From JANXXV01 sp038200305 (GTDB lineage Bacteria; Acidobacteriota; Terriglobia; Bryobacterales; Bryobacteraceae), in NCBI GenBank assembly GCA_038200305.1, contig JBBPYD010000066.1:1-64000 (forward strand): DNA of 64,000 bases, read 5' to 3'. This document shows positions 32,932-41,799 of this stretch, piece by piece (position 1 is the first letter of the stretch; the number at the start of each line of letters is the position of its first letter). The translations under genes and the position numbers were made by a program. The notes under the pieces were generated by a model. It searched no databases. It saw only the letters and a list, made by a program, of their open reading frames with translations, and was not told the origin of the DNA.

Positions 32932-34082
32932 CCTACCTTTAATTGGCGTGCGAGGAACGGAAGTCCTCGCACGCCGTAGAAACTGTGTACCCCTTCAAAG
33001 ATTTCGTGTTCTATCGAATTATCCGCATCGAATACGCCATAGATCTTCTTCACGCGCGCGAAGCTTTCCTTGCTCGCCTCAATTGGAAAGATGGGGTCGC
33101 GCGTTCCCGACTCTGCAAACAAGGGACGCGGCGCGATCAGCCCCGCCACATCGTACATCTCAGCCCATTGCAAAATTCCAGGCACATAATTATCCATGCA
33201 GTGCGCAAGGCTCAGAATGCAATCCCGGAACGTATTCAGATAGCCGCTCACCATCGCTACTTTGATGCGGGGCTCCAGGGCGGCTGAGAATAACGTGCAC
33301 GTGCCGCCGCCGGAAATGCCCATGCAGCCCACACGCGCACTGTCCAGATCTTTCCGCGTTTCGATCCAGTCGATCGTGCGCATCACATCAAACACCCGCC
33401 AGCCGATCATCGTTTCCCCGAACAGCAACGCGGCGCCGGCCGCGGGTTGGCACGCCGAAGTACCGGCTCCCTTCTTTTTAGTGATCGGGTCACGGCGGCA
33501 TCCGAACGCCATCGGTTCTATCGCCACCGCCGCCATTCCGTGCTCCACCGCCTGGAGGGCAAAATCATGCTGGTACCCAGCCTTATCCTCGCGTTGCCTG
33601 CCCTTGTCGTCAATCCCTACAATGTCGTCCACGCCCCGGCCATGGCCCGGCACGCAGATCATGGCCGCGTGCGGCCCGCTCTTCTTCGTGGGCGTCAGCA
33701 CATAACCCGCGACGTTCATGCCCGGTCTGCTGGTGAAGATAAACCGTTCGCGCCGATAGCCTGGGAATTCTTTCACGTCAATGATCTGGGCATTCAGCGG
33801 CACTCTGGTGGACGGAAACCCACCCAACAGCTCCGTCATCTTCGGGCGCAAGCGCTTCTGCCATGCCTCCGCCTGTTTGCGGTTTTCCGCGCGGAAGGCG
33901 AGCCGCAGAGGCGCCGATTCATAACGCATACGCGTCCAGAGCACCGGGTCCAAAGCCTTATCGTCCAACTTCTCAGCCATTCCGCCGGCCTCCCGTTCCT
34001 GTGCCTGTCCGAGCATCGTGCCCGCCAGAGCCGCTATTCCCAATTCGCGCCGTGAAATCTTATGTGACATCGTCATCATCAT
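32928..34082 (-). CDS. Alpha/beta hydrolase, exported (acetyl-xylan-esterase-like)
   Basis: A 384-residue protein with a Tat-like N-terminus (KISRRELGIAALAGTMLGQ; SRREL replaces the ideal SRRxFLK). The alpha/beta-hydrolase core has the nucleophile elbow GCMGISGGGT with Ser, an acid near FAESGTRDPIFP and a C-terminal histidine in EGVHSFYG. The N-terminal segment PVLWTRMRYESAPLRLAF belongs to the family of large secreted hydrolases. ATGs at 34082, 34079, 34076 and 34070 are all possible; MSHKISRREL at 34070 would place the signal best. It is divergent from the next hydrolase gene with only 34 bases between the starts. Confidence 0.82.
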   Translation of the reverse strand: MMMTMSHKISRRELGIAALAGTMLGQAQEREAGGMAEKLDDKALDPVLWTRMRYESAPLRLAFRAENRKQAEAWQKRLRPKMTELLGGFPSTRVPLNAQIIDVKEFPGYRRERFIFTSRPGMNVAGYVLTPTKKSGPHAAMICVPGHGRGVDDIVGIDDKGRQREDKAGYQHDFALQAVEHGMAAVAIEPMAFGCRRDPITKKKGAGTSACQPAAGAALLFGETMIGWRVFDVMRTIDWIETRKDLDSARVGCMGISGGGTCTLFSAALEPRIKVAMVSGYLNTFRDCILSLAHCMDNYVPGILQWAEMYDVAGLIAPRPLFAESGTRDPIFPIEASKESFARVKKIYGVFDADNSIEHEIFEGVHSFYGVRGLPFLARQLKVG

Positions 34083-34116
34083 ATCCGAGATTCAGAAACC
34101 CCAGAAATGATAAGCT

Positions 34117-36150
34117 ATGCCTTTCACTATGAAACTTCCCGTTATTCTACTGCTGACCGCCATCTCGTCCTTCGCGCAGAGCGCCGTTGTTAGTACAGGC
34201 ATTCCTCCGGCCATCAAGCCAATTCCTCCTCCCGGCGTCGCCGTCTCGCCGTCTGACCAGAAGGAACTCGAAGCGGGACTCAAACGGCTGTCGGCATCGA
34301 TTGAGAAGTTAAAGGACAAGCCACTGCTGCCCGATGTGCTCGTCTTCCGCGAGGCCGTGCGCTATGCGTTGACCTACAACGAATTCTTCAAGCCGGAAGA
34401 GGTCTTCCGCGCCAAGGAACTGCTGCGGCAGGGCCAGTCCCGTGCCGACGAGCTTACAAACGGTACCGCTTCCTGGACCACGGCCACCGGCCTTATCGTG
34501 CGCGGCTACGTATCGAAGATCGACCAAAGCATTCAACCGTACGGACTGGTTGTGCCTCCAACGTACTCGCCGTCGCTCCCTAATAAATGGAGGCTCGATG
34601 CCTGGTTTCACGGCCGCTCAGAGACTCTGAGCGAAGTCAATTTCCTTTCCGACCGCCAGCGCAACCCCGGCGAATTCACGCCCGCGAATACGATCGTCCT
34701 GCACCTGTATGGACGTTACTGCAACGCGAGCCGGTTCGCGGGAGAAGTGGATTTCTTTGAAGCGCTGGATGCTGTCAAGCGCGGCTATTCAATCGATCGG
34801 AATCGCATCGTGATCCGCGGCTTCAGCATGGGCGGCGCTTCCGCATGGGACATCGGCACTCATTATGCGGGACTTTGGGCCGCTGTGGCTCCTGGCGCCG
34901 GATTCAGTGAGACCGCGGACTTTCTAAAGATCTGGACGCGCGAGCCGGTCAAGCCCACCTGGTGGGAGCAGAAACTGTGGCATCTCTATGACGCAGTGGA
35001 CTACGCCGCCAATCTGTTCAATACAGCCCTGGTCGCCTATAGCGGCGAGATCGATGGCCAGAAACAGGCTGCCGACATGATGGAGAAGAGTCTGGCCGAG
35101 GAAGGCATGCAGATGACACATGTGATTGGCCCCAACACGCCGCACAGGTATCATCCGGATTCAAAGCCTGTGATCAACGCGAAACTCGACGCCATCGTGG
35201 AGCGCGGCCGCGATCCGTATCCGCGCAAGATCCGGTTCACCACGTGGACGCTCGCCTACAACCAAATGAAATGGGTTACGGTGGACGGCCTGGAGGAGCA
35301 TTGGGAACGAGCCAGATTGGATGCCGATATCGTGGACGACAACAACGTAGATGTGCGCGCGTCAAACGTGAGCGCCTTCACGTTGGCCATTGGACCGGGT
35401 GGTTGTCCGCTCAATGTAGGCCGAAAGGCAAACGTCACCATCAACGGTCAGAAAGTGGCCGCCTCCGCCCCTATGACGGACCGCTCATGGACCGCTCATT
35501 TTGAGAAAGCGGGCCAGCGTTGGTCATTTGTGGAGAAGCCGGCGCCGGATGGCAAACTGCACAAGACGCACGGACTGCAAGGCCCAATCGACGATGCATT
35601 CCTCGACAGCTTCATCGTGGTCCGGCCAACCGGGGAGCCGATGATTTCTGAAATCGCGCAGTGGGCCGCCAAAGAACAGGAGCATGCGATCACTGCATGG
35701 CGGAGCCAGTTCCGGGGTGACGCACAGGTCCGCGACGACTCGCAGATCGGTGATGCGGATATCGCCGCCAGTAATCTGATCCTGTTCGGCGATCCAGGCA
35801 GCAACAAAGTACTCGCCCGCATCATCGGCAAGCTACCCATTCAGTGGTCTAAAGATTCCATCACCATCGGACAGAAGAAGTATGCCAGCGCAACCAATGT
35901 TCCAGTGATGATCTATCCGAATCCACTGAATCCGAAGAAATACGTGGTGATCAACAGCGGGTTCACATACCGTGAATACGATTATTTGAACAACGCGCGG
36001 CAGACCCCGAAGCTTCCCGATTACGCCGTGGTGGATATCACCACGCCACCGGATACGCGGTTCCCCGGCAAAATTGTGGATGCGGGATTCTTCAATGAGC
36101 ACTGGGCATTCAAGGCCGCCCAGCGCACATCGCAGACCAGAACCGATTAA
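34117..36150 (+). CDS. Exported prolyl-oligopeptidase-like serine hydrolase
   Basis: The 677-residue protein has a signal peptide (KLPVILLLTAISSFAQ). A catalytic domain of alpha/beta-hydrolase type lies in the middle (about 150-350) with the nucleophile in IRGFSMGGASAWDIGTHYAGLWAA. The C-terminal half adds a beta-rich region and a second fold near AASNLILFGDPGSNKVLARI. The context of exported hydrolases on both sides suggests degradation of polymers or peptides outside the cell. The ATG at 34117 or 34129 is the start. The true substrate is unknown. Confidence 0.8.
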   Translation: MPFTMKLPVILLLTAISSFAQSAVVSTGIPPAIKPIPPPGVAVSPSDQKELEAGLKRLSASIEKLKDKPLLPDVLVFREAVRYALTYNEFFKPEEVFRAKELLRQGQSRADELTNGTASWTTATGLIVRGYVSKIDQSIQPYGLVVPPTYSPSLPNKWRLDAWFHGRSETLSEVNFLSDRQRNPGEFTPANTIVLHLYGRYCNASRFAGEVDFFEALDAVKRGYSIDRNRIVIRGFSMGGASAWDIGTHYAGLWAAVAPGAGFSETADFLKIWTREPVKPTWWEQKLWHLYDAVDYAANLFNTALVAYSGEIDGQKQAADMMEKSLAEEGMQMTHVIGPNTPHRYHPDSKPVINAKLDAIVERGRDPYPRKIRFTTWTLAYNQMKWVTVDGLEEHWERARLDADIVDDNNVDVRASNVSAFTLAIGPGGCPLNVGRKANVTINGQKVAASAPMTDRSWTAHFEKAGQRWSFVEKPAPDGKLHKTHGLQGPIDDAFLDSFIVVRPTGEPMISEIAQWAAKEQEHAITAWRSQFRGDAQVRDDSQIGDADIAASNLILFGDPGSNKVLARIIGKLPIQWSKDSITIGQKKYASATNVPVMIYPNPLNPKKYVVINSGFTYREYDYLNNARQTPKLPDYAVVDITTPPDTRFPGKIVDAGFFNEHWAFKAAQRTSQTRTD

Positions 36151-36160
36151 AATCTTGCAC

Positions 36161-36706
36161 GTGACGAAGTGGGATGAACGATATCGTTCCGGCTACCGTA
36201 GAGATGGCGCGGCGGAGCCTGTGCTCCGGAACGCCGTGGCACAATTGCCGCCGGGTACCGCTCTCGATTTAGCATCAGGGCTGGGCCGCAACGCTTTGTA
36301 TCTTGCCTCGCTCGGATGGAAGGTGACGGCGGTGGATTCCTCTCAGGTGGCCATCGACTCTCTCCGCGATCTTGTAAACGCGCAGTGCGTGGATCTGGAG
36401 TCTTCCGATTTTCGCATTGAGCCGAACGGCTACGATTTGATTTGCGACTGTCACTACCTGCAGCACAGTCTGTTTCCCCAGATCCGCAACGGAGTCAAAA
36501 ATGGCGGGATCTTCATCGGTGTGATCTCAATGGGGGACGATTCTTCCGCCGTGCGCCCGATGAATCCCAAGTATCTCTGCCAGCCCGGAGAACTGCGTGG
36601 CATCTTTCCGGATTGGGAAATCCTGCATTCCTATGAAGGTAAACCAGGCGGCGATGCCGGCCGACGGCGAGTTGCGGAATTGGTGGCCAGAAAACCGGCA
36701 AGGTAG
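36161..36706 (+). CDS. Class I SAM-dependent methyltransferase
   Basis: The 181-residue protein starts best at GTG 36161 (VTKWDERYRSG), ten bases after the upstream stop. Motif I is ALDLASGLGRNALYLASLG, followed by the acidic residue in VTAVDSSQVAI and a DLICDCHYLQHSLF segment at motif IV. It resembles TehB/thiopurine-methyltransferase-like small-molecule enzymes. The methyl acceptor is not predictable. A longer reading from upstream would overlap the hydrolase gene and contributes no domain sequence. Confidence 0.83.
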   Translation: MTKWDERYRSGYRRDGAAEPVLRNAVAQLPPGTALDLASGLGRNALYLASLGWKVTAVDSSQVAIDSLRDLVNAQCVDLESSDFRIEPNGYDLICDCHYLQHSLFPQIRNGVKNGGIFIGVISMGDDSSAVRPMNPKYLCQPGELRGIFPDWEILHSYEGKPGGDAGRRRVAELVARKPAR

Positions 36707-36725
36707 TGCCGGCAACAGGCAGGGA

Positions 36726-36745
36726 GGCAGGCAGGATTGCCTGCC
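36726..36745. terminator. Hairpin between convergent genes
   Basis: GGCAGGCA (36726-36733) and TGCCTGCC (36738-36745) close a four-base loop. There is no U-run, so function as a terminator is uncertain. Confidence 0.35.
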
Positions 36746-36750
36746 CGGTG

Positions 36751-37278
36751 TTACGCTTCGATCTCTTCTTCCTCTTCCCCTTCTTCCGAAAGGCTGGAGG
36801 CTTCCTGTAACAGTGACTCTGAAATTTCGGTCAGCTTTTTATCGGCCGCTTCTTCCTCTTTCAAAGTTTCCTGAAGCAGCTTCGCCGCTTCTTGATTTCC
36901 AAGCGCTTGCGCGAAGGTTCGCAGAGAGCCATAACCGGAGATCTCGTAATGTTCCACCTTCTGCGCGGCCATGATCAGCCCTAGATCGCCAAGTTGTTCC
37001 AGGGCGTCCTCTTCCATGGTTTCCTGACCCTCTTCAATCAGACCCTGCATTCCTTTGCACGTCTTGCTCTTCGCCTTTTCATCCATCGTCTCGAAAACCT
37101 GCTCAAGCCGCGTCACATGATTCTTGGTCTGCTCCAAGTGCTCAGTGAATGCCTGCTTCAGCTCGGCCGAAGTTGCCCCTTTGGCCATCTTCGGAAGCGC
37201 CTTAACCAACTGTTTCTCGGCGTTATAGGCGTCTTTCAGTTCTTCTACAAATAGCTCTTCCAGCGTTTCGATTTTCAT
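36751..37278 (-). CDS. YciE/YciF ferritin-like DUF892 protein
   Basis: From ATG 37278 the product is 175 residues: a four-helix DUF892 domain (IETLEELFVEELKDAYNAEKQLVKALPKMA, then MAAQKVEHYEISGYGSLRTFAQALG) with an E-x-x-H-type diiron helix, and an acidic tail (EEGEEEEEIEA). Members bind metals and appear in stress or desiccation regulons. The frame is open further upstream to 37404 but that stretch holds no homologous sequence. The gene stands alone on its strand after the kinase remnant. Confidence 0.87.
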   Translation of the reverse strand: MKIETLEELFVEELKDAYNAEKQLVKALPKMAKGATSAELKQAFTEHLEQTKNHVTRLEQVFETMDEKAKSKTCKGMQGLIEEGQETMEEDALEQLGDLGLIMAAQKVEHYEISGYGSLRTFAQALGNQEAAKLLQETLKEEEAADKKLTEISESLLQEASSLSEEGEEEEEIEA

Positions 37279-37388
37279 GATGTCTCCTGTGAGCCGGTGC
37301 CCCAGCATCTTTAGTGTCGGACTCGCGCGCTGACAGAGTGTTTCACAATTAACTGCGGTGCTACTCGCAGGTAAGAGAAGTGACCGCA

Positions 37389-37598
37389 TTACCGGGCCGT
37401 CCATATATCGAAAGAGAAGATTGTGCCCTTCCCAATGTCAGAGTCGAGTTAAATCCGCCCGCCGTAGGCTTCGATAATTCGCTTCACGACAGCCAAACCG
37501 ATTCCCGTCCCTGGAAAGCGATCGCCGCTGTGCAGCCGTTTGAAGAGACCAACGGTTCGTTCGTGATACTCCGGGGCAATCCCAATCGAGTTTGGCAT
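37389..37598 (-). pseudogene. Remnant of a sensor histidine kinase (end of ATPase domain)
   Basis: On the minus strand the frame from about 37598 to the TAA at 37389 reads NSIGIAPEYHERTVGLFKRL, followed by PGTGIGLAVVKRIIEAYGGRI, an in-frame TAA at 37449-37451, then LDSDIGKGTIFSFDI. These are the N and G boxes and the last strand of a HATPase_c domain of the phytochrome-kinase type. About 70 codons remain, with nothing upstream matching the rest of a kinase. It lies in the 398-base gap between the DUF892 gene and the dehydrogenase gene. Confidence 0.8.
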
Positions 37599-37676
37599 CG
37601 ATTAACTTATTGCACTATGAATCGACCTGCGGCTTGCGATAAACTGGCATCCGGCGATGCCGTAGAGGAGATTTTA

Positions 37677-38672
37677 ATGAAGAAGCTGATCGCAATCGCA
37701 TTGGCGTGTGTTTCGCTGGGCTTTGCCCAGAACAAAAAGATTATTGCACCCGGTATGTCCGCAAAGATGGTGCAGGAAATTCAAGCTGCCGTTCCAAACG
37801 TGACAATTATCACCGCGCGCGGACCGGAAATGGCCAAGGAGCTGGCCGATGCGGATGCGATCATCGGCGGCATTACTCCTGAACAGTTCAAAACCGCAAA
37901 GAAGCTGAAGTGGGTTCACATCTCCAGCGCAGGTGTTGAAAAGGGTCTGTTCCCCGATCTGGTGAACAGCGATGTGGTGGTGACCAGCGCGAAGATTATG
38001 TACGGGCCGCAAATTGCCGACCATGCGTTTGCTTTCCTGCTGGCGCTCACCCGCAGACTGAACCAGACGATCCCGGCGCAGAGCCAGGAAGAGTGGGGCG
38101 GCGGCCGCGACAACATGTTTGAGTTGAACGGCAAGACCGCCGTCATCATCGGAGTAGGCGGAATTGGCAGTCAGATCGCCCAGCGCGCCCATGGATTTGG
38201 CATGAAGGTGATCGGCGTCGATCCGAAGGATATTGCACCCAACAATGAGATCAACCGGGTGGTTCCCCCAGACCAGCTTGATTCCGTGATCCCGCTGGCG
38301 GACGTCGTCTTCATCTCCGCGCCGGATACTCCCAAGAGCGAGGGCATGATGGGCGCGAAAGAGTTTGAGTTGATGAAAAAGGGTTCGTACTTCATCGCCG
38401 TGTCGCGCGGAAAGGTTTACAGCACAAGCGGGTTGGTGAAAGCGCTGGATAGTGGAAAGCTTGCGGGTGCGGGCATCGACGTAGTGGACCCGGAACCGCT
38501 TCCTAAAGGCCATCCACTCTGGAAATTCAAGAACATTGTGATCACTCCGCATACAGCCGGCGGATCGGACAACTTAAACGCACGGTTAACGGCCTTGGTG
38601 GAAGAAAACATCAAACGCTTTGCGGCCGGGGAACCTCTGAAGAACGTCATCAACAAGAAAGAAGGATACTGA
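37677..38672 (+). CDS. D-2-hydroxyacid dehydrogenase-like protein with signal peptide
   Basis: The 331-residue protein starts at ATG 37677 (GAGGAG just upstream). Residues 1-18 (KKLIAIALACVSLGFAQ) form a signal peptide. The NAD-binding domain has VIIGVGGIGSQIAQRAHGFG followed by an acidic VDPKD, and the active-site residues are in VSRGKVYS (R), DVVDPEPLP (E) and ITPHTAGG (H). The enzyme class reduces 2-ketoacids with NAD(P)H in the cytoplasm, so export is odd; it may be membrane-tethered or act on extracytoplasmic cofactor. A longer frame starts at 37380 but runs over the kinase remnant. Confidence 0.82.
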   Translation: MKKLIAIALACVSLGFAQNKKIIAPGMSAKMVQEIQAAVPNVTIITARGPEMAKELADADAIIGGITPEQFKTAKKLKWVHISSAGVEKGLFPDLVNSDVVVTSAKIMYGPQIADHAFAFLLALTRRLNQTIPAQSQEEWGGGRDNMFELNGKTAVIIGVGGIGSQIAQRAHGFGMKVIGVDPKDIAPNNEINRVVPPDQLDSVIPLADVVFISAPDTPKSEGMMGAKEFELMKKGSYFIAVSRGKVYSTSGLVKALDSGKLAGAGIDVVDPEPLPKGHPLWKFKNIVITPHTAGGSDNLNARLTALVEENIKRFAAGEPLKNVINKKEGY

Positions 38673-39430
38673 CGGCCGCTGGGCGCTCAGAAAAGGCGCG
38701 ACCGCTGTTTGCAGGTGAGCGCGCCAATGTTTCCGGATCGCGTGCGTTTAACCGCCTGATCGCGGCAGGCGAATGGGATGCTGCGATAGATCTGGCGCTC
38801 GGGCAGATTGCCGAAGGCGCGGATCTGCTCGATATCTGCTTGATATCCCAGGACCGTGACGAATTGCGGGACGTTGAGGAGTTTTATTCCCGGATCTCGC
38901 GCCGGCCCCATCCGCCCTTAATGATCGACACTATGAAGCCGGAGGCGATGGAGCTTGCCCTTAGCATCTGTGGTCCTAACGCCATTCTCAATTCCGCGAA
39001 TCTTGCAGACCTACCGCAACTTAATGCAGTTTGCGATTTGGCCCGTTCGCACGCGGCCAGTATCGTGGCCGGGTGCCGAGATGCGCAAGGAATGGCCACT
39101 ACGCGGGAGCGCAAACTCGAGGTAACGCTCCGGGCTGTGGATAGGATCGCCGAAAAACAAGGTATCGCGCCTGAGTACGTGATTCTGGATCTGCTGGCCT
39201 TTCCGGTTGCAACGTCGCCCGAGTATTTTGACGAGACCGTTGCCGCAATCGAACTGATCGGCAACGCACTTCCGAACACCCGCACATTGCTCGCACTATC
39301 TAATTTCTCTTACGGTCTTCCGGAGCGCGAACGTACCGCCGTTGAAGTGAGCGCGTTAGGACGAATTACGGCGGCCGGTCTCGATATCGCGATTCTGAAT
39401 ACTTCCCGCCACCGGCGTGTAACCGATTAA
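38669..39430 (+). CDS. MetH-like pterin-binding (methyltetrahydrofolate) domain protein
   Basis: The sequence reads from at least 38669 with PLFAGERANVSGSRAFNRLI, then ALGQIAEGADLLDI, PPLMIDTMKPEAMELAL, CGPNAILNSANL and FPVATSPEYFDETV; this is the folate/pterin-binding TIM barrel of cobalamin-dependent methionine synthase and corrinoid methyltransferases. No ATG, GTG or TTG precedes the conserved start; a CTG at 38669 overlaps the dehydrogenase stop (CTGA) and is the best guess. The first downstream start (TTG 38840) would remove about a third of the barrel's first strands. No corrinoid or homocysteine domain is in the window. Confidence 0.75.
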   Translation: MTAAGRSEKARPLFAGERANVSGSRAFNRLIAAGEWDAAIDLALGQIAEGADLLDICLISQDRDELRDVEEFYSRISRRPHPPLMIDTMKPEAMELALSICGPNAILNSANLADLPQLNAVCDLARSHAASIVAGCRDAQGMATTRERKLEVTLRAVDRIAEKQGIAPEYVILDLLAFPVATSPEYFDETVAAIELIGNALPNTRTLLALSNFSYGLPERERTAVEVSALGRITAAGLDIAILNTSRHRRVTD

Positions 39431-39450
39431 AAGGTCACCTTGTCCCCCGC

Positions 39451-39480
39451 TTGAGGGATGCTGGGAATGGAGTTTATGAT
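39451..39480 (+). promoter_or_regulatory. Candidate promoter for the EF-G paralogue
   Basis: TTGAGG (39451-39456), an 18-base spacer and TATGAT (39475-39480) precede the AAGGAGG ribosome site (39497-39503) of the next gene. Confidence 0.4.
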
Positions 39481-39512
39481 AACATCCGTCTCGTGTAAGG
39501 AGGCTATTCAGA

Positions 39513-41612
39513 ATGAAAGTTTACGAAGGCAAGGATATCCGCAACGTGGGCCTGGTGGGGCACGGCCATTCCGGAAAAACAATGCTCACGTCGGCTCTTC
39601 TTTATACGGCGGGCGCAACCAACCGGCTGACACGGCCCGACGAGGGAAACACCATCACCGATTTTGACGACGAGGAGATCAGCCGCAAAATCACCGTTTC
39701 CAGTGCCCTGGCAGTGGCGGAATGGAAAAAAACAAAAATCAATCTGATTGACACGCCGGGTTTTAATATATTCATCCAAGACACACGGGCTGCGTTGATG
39801 GCGGCAGACTCCGCGCTGGTGCTGGTGGACGCGGTTGCGGGAGTTGAGGTTCAAACCGAAAAAGTTTTCAGTTTCACCGAAGAGTTCCAGCTTCCACGTG
39901 CGTTTATCATTAACAAGCTGGATAGGGAGCGCGCCAGTTTTGAGCGCGCACTGGAGAGCATCCATCAGACATTTGGGCGAATTGCCATTCCCGTCCAATT
40001 GCCCATTGGGTCTGAGAAGAATTTCACCGGCGTGGTGGATCTGGTGACGATGAAGAGTTACACGTACACCCCAGGCGGCGACGGAAAGGGCAAGGAAGGC
40101 GAGATTCCGGCGGACATGGCGGAAGCGGCTCAAGCGGCTCACGAGGCTCTGGTGGAGATGGTGGCCGAAGAGAATGACGCTCTGATGGAGGAGTTCTTTG
40201 AAAAGGGAACTCTGCCCGTGGAACACATCATTGAAGGCATGGAAAGAGAGATCCGGGACCGGCGGCTGTTTCCGGTCCTCTGTCTGTCGGCTTATCACAA
40301 CATTGGAAGCGATCTCTTGCTAAATTTGATCGCGGACCACTTCCCCGCTCCCATTGAGCACGCTCCGCTCAAGGCCAAGTCCAACACTGGTCAAGACGTC
40401 ACGCGCGAGATCAAGGACTCCGCTCCCCTCTCGGCGTTCGTCTTCAAAACGGTGGCGGACCCGTTCGCCGGGCGCGTGTCTTACTTCAAGGTCTGTTCCG
40501 GTGTGCTGAAGAACGATGAGCATCTGCAAGATGTTCGCACCGGCACCGATGAACGGCTGGCGCACGTAGGCGTGCTAATGGGCAAAACCATACAACCCGT
40601 TCCCGAGTTGCACGCCGGCGATCTGGGCGCGGTCGCCAAACTGAGAGATACGCTGACCGGCGATACCCTGTGCGCGAAGAATTCTCTGATCAGTTATCCG
40701 GCTGTGGAGGCGCCTGAGCCGTCCATCGCCTACGCGATTGAGGCGAAGTCCAGGAACGACGAGGACCGGATGGGCAACGCGCTGCACAAGATTCTAGAGG
40801 AAGACCAGTCGCTGCGTTTTTACCGCGACCCGCAGACCAAGGAGTTTCTGCTTGCCGGCAATGGCCAGCAGCATGTGGAAATCATCGTTAGCCGGTTGAA
40901 GAAACGCTACGGCGTGGACGTCGCCTTACGCGCACCGAAGATTCCGTACCGCGAGACGATCCGTGGAAAGGCCGAGGTGCAGGGGCGGCACAAGAAACAG
41001 ACCGGCGGTCACGGCCAGTTCGGCGATTGCTGGATACGGATGGAGCCATTGCCGCGCGGCGCGAGGTTTGAATTTGCCAACGAGGTTTTCGGCGGAGCAA
41101 TCCCAAAGAACTTCATTCCGGCAATCGAGAAAGGAATCCTGGAGACGGCAGCCATCGGCTACTTGGCCGGATTTCCAGTGGTCGACTTTAAGGTGACCGT
41201 CTTCGATGGCTCCTATCATGACGTCGACTCCTCCGAAATGGCGTTTAAGCTGGCGGCTCGTAAGGCATTCAAACTGGCCATGCAGCAAGCCAAGCCAAGT
41301 TTGCTGGAACCGGTAATGAATGTGGAAATACAGGCTCCGGTGGAGTACGCTGGCGATCTAATGGGCGACATGAACGGCCGGCGGGGCCGTATTTCTGGAA
41401 TGGATACGAAGGGCGGAACGCAGATCATCCGCGCGCAAGTCCCCATGTCGGAAATGCTCAATTATCAAAACGATCTGATCTCGATGACCCAGGGACGCGC
41501 GTCGTACCATATGGAGTTCGATCATTACGACTACGTGCCATCCCTGCAAGCCGACAAAATCATCGCCGCAGCGAAGGCGGCGCGAGCTGGCGAAGAAGAG
41601 GAAGAAGAGTAA
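39513..41612 (+). CDS. fusA2: Elongation factor G paralogue (EF-G2 type)
   Basis: The 699-residue translational GTPase has the P-loop GHGHSGKT, a switch segment TDFDDEEISRKITVSSALAV, DTPGF and NKLD, followed by domain II, domain III (KILEEDQSLRFYRDPQTKEFLLAGNGQQHVEI), domain IV (QTGGHGQFGDCWIRMEPL) and domain V (GDLMGDMNGRRGRISGM). The switch I pattern (EEISRKI) is that of EF-G2/FusA2 paralogues rather than the main fusA, which normally sits beside rpsG/tuf. The C-terminus ends in an acidic EEEEEE tail. A strong AAGGAGG precedes it by nine bases. Confidence 0.92.
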   Translation: MKVYEGKDIRNVGLVGHGHSGKTMLTSALLYTAGATNRLTRPDEGNTITDFDDEEISRKITVSSALAVAEWKKTKINLIDTPGFNIFIQDTRAALMAADSALVLVDAVAGVEVQTEKVFSFTEEFQLPRAFIINKLDRERASFERALESIHQTFGRIAIPVQLPIGSEKNFTGVVDLVTMKSYTYTPGGDGKGKEGEIPADMAEAAQAAHEALVEMVAEENDALMEEFFEKGTLPVEHIIEGMEREIRDRRLFPVLCLSAYHNIGSDLLLNLIADHFPAPIEHAPLKAKSNTGQDVTREIKDSAPLSAFVFKTVADPFAGRVSYFKVCSGVLKNDEHLQDVRTGTDERLAHVGVLMGKTIQPVPELHAGDLGAVAKLRDTLTGDTLCAKNSLISYPAVEAPEPSIAYAIEAKSRNDEDRMGNALHKILEEDQSLRFYRDPQTKEFLLAGNGQQHVEIIVSRLKKRYGVDVALRAPKIPYRETIRGKAEVQGRHKKQTGGHGQFGDCWIRMEPLPRGARFEFANEVFGGAIPKNFIPAIEKGILETAAIGYLAGFPVVDFKVTVFDGSYHDVDSSEMAFKLAARKAFKLAMQQAKPSLLEPVMNVEIQAPVEYAGDLMGDMNGRRGRISGMDTKGGTQIIRAQVPMSEMLNYQNDLISMTQGRASYHMEFDHYDYVPSLQADKIIAAAKAARAGEEEEEE

Positions 41613-41624
41613 TTTCGTTCCGAT

Positions 41625-41677
41625 GATGCGGGGCACTTGGAAAGCCGCTGCTCCGCATCCTTCACTCGGGCTTTTTT
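41625..41677 (+). terminator. Possible terminator after EF-G2
   Basis: GATGCGGGGC (41625-41634) pairs with GCTCCGCATC (41650-41659) with one G-U pair. A T6 tract follows 12 bases later (about 41671-41677), further than ideal. Confidence 0.4.
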
Positions 41678-41724
41678 ACCATTCCACCCCTTCTTTGTAC
41701 CATTTGACCCTCCTCTGCTTCATC

Positions 41725-41753
41725 TTGACCCGTTCTCTCAAATGGGTTACAGT
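41725..41753 (+). promoter_or_regulatory. Sigma-70 promoter for the lytic transglycosylase
   Basis: TTGACC (41725-41730), a 17-base spacer and TACAGT (41748-41753) point at the gene starting at 41800, giving a leader of about 40 bases. Confidence 0.6.
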
Positions 41754-41799
41754 GAGAACCTGGACGGTGGTTAAATCCTCGAATGTTTAAAAGGCGAGA

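Noticed and set aside
37674..38552. 292-codon antisense frame opposite the dehydrogenase gene
   Set aside because: No domain sense, and the plus strand has all dehydrogenase motifs.
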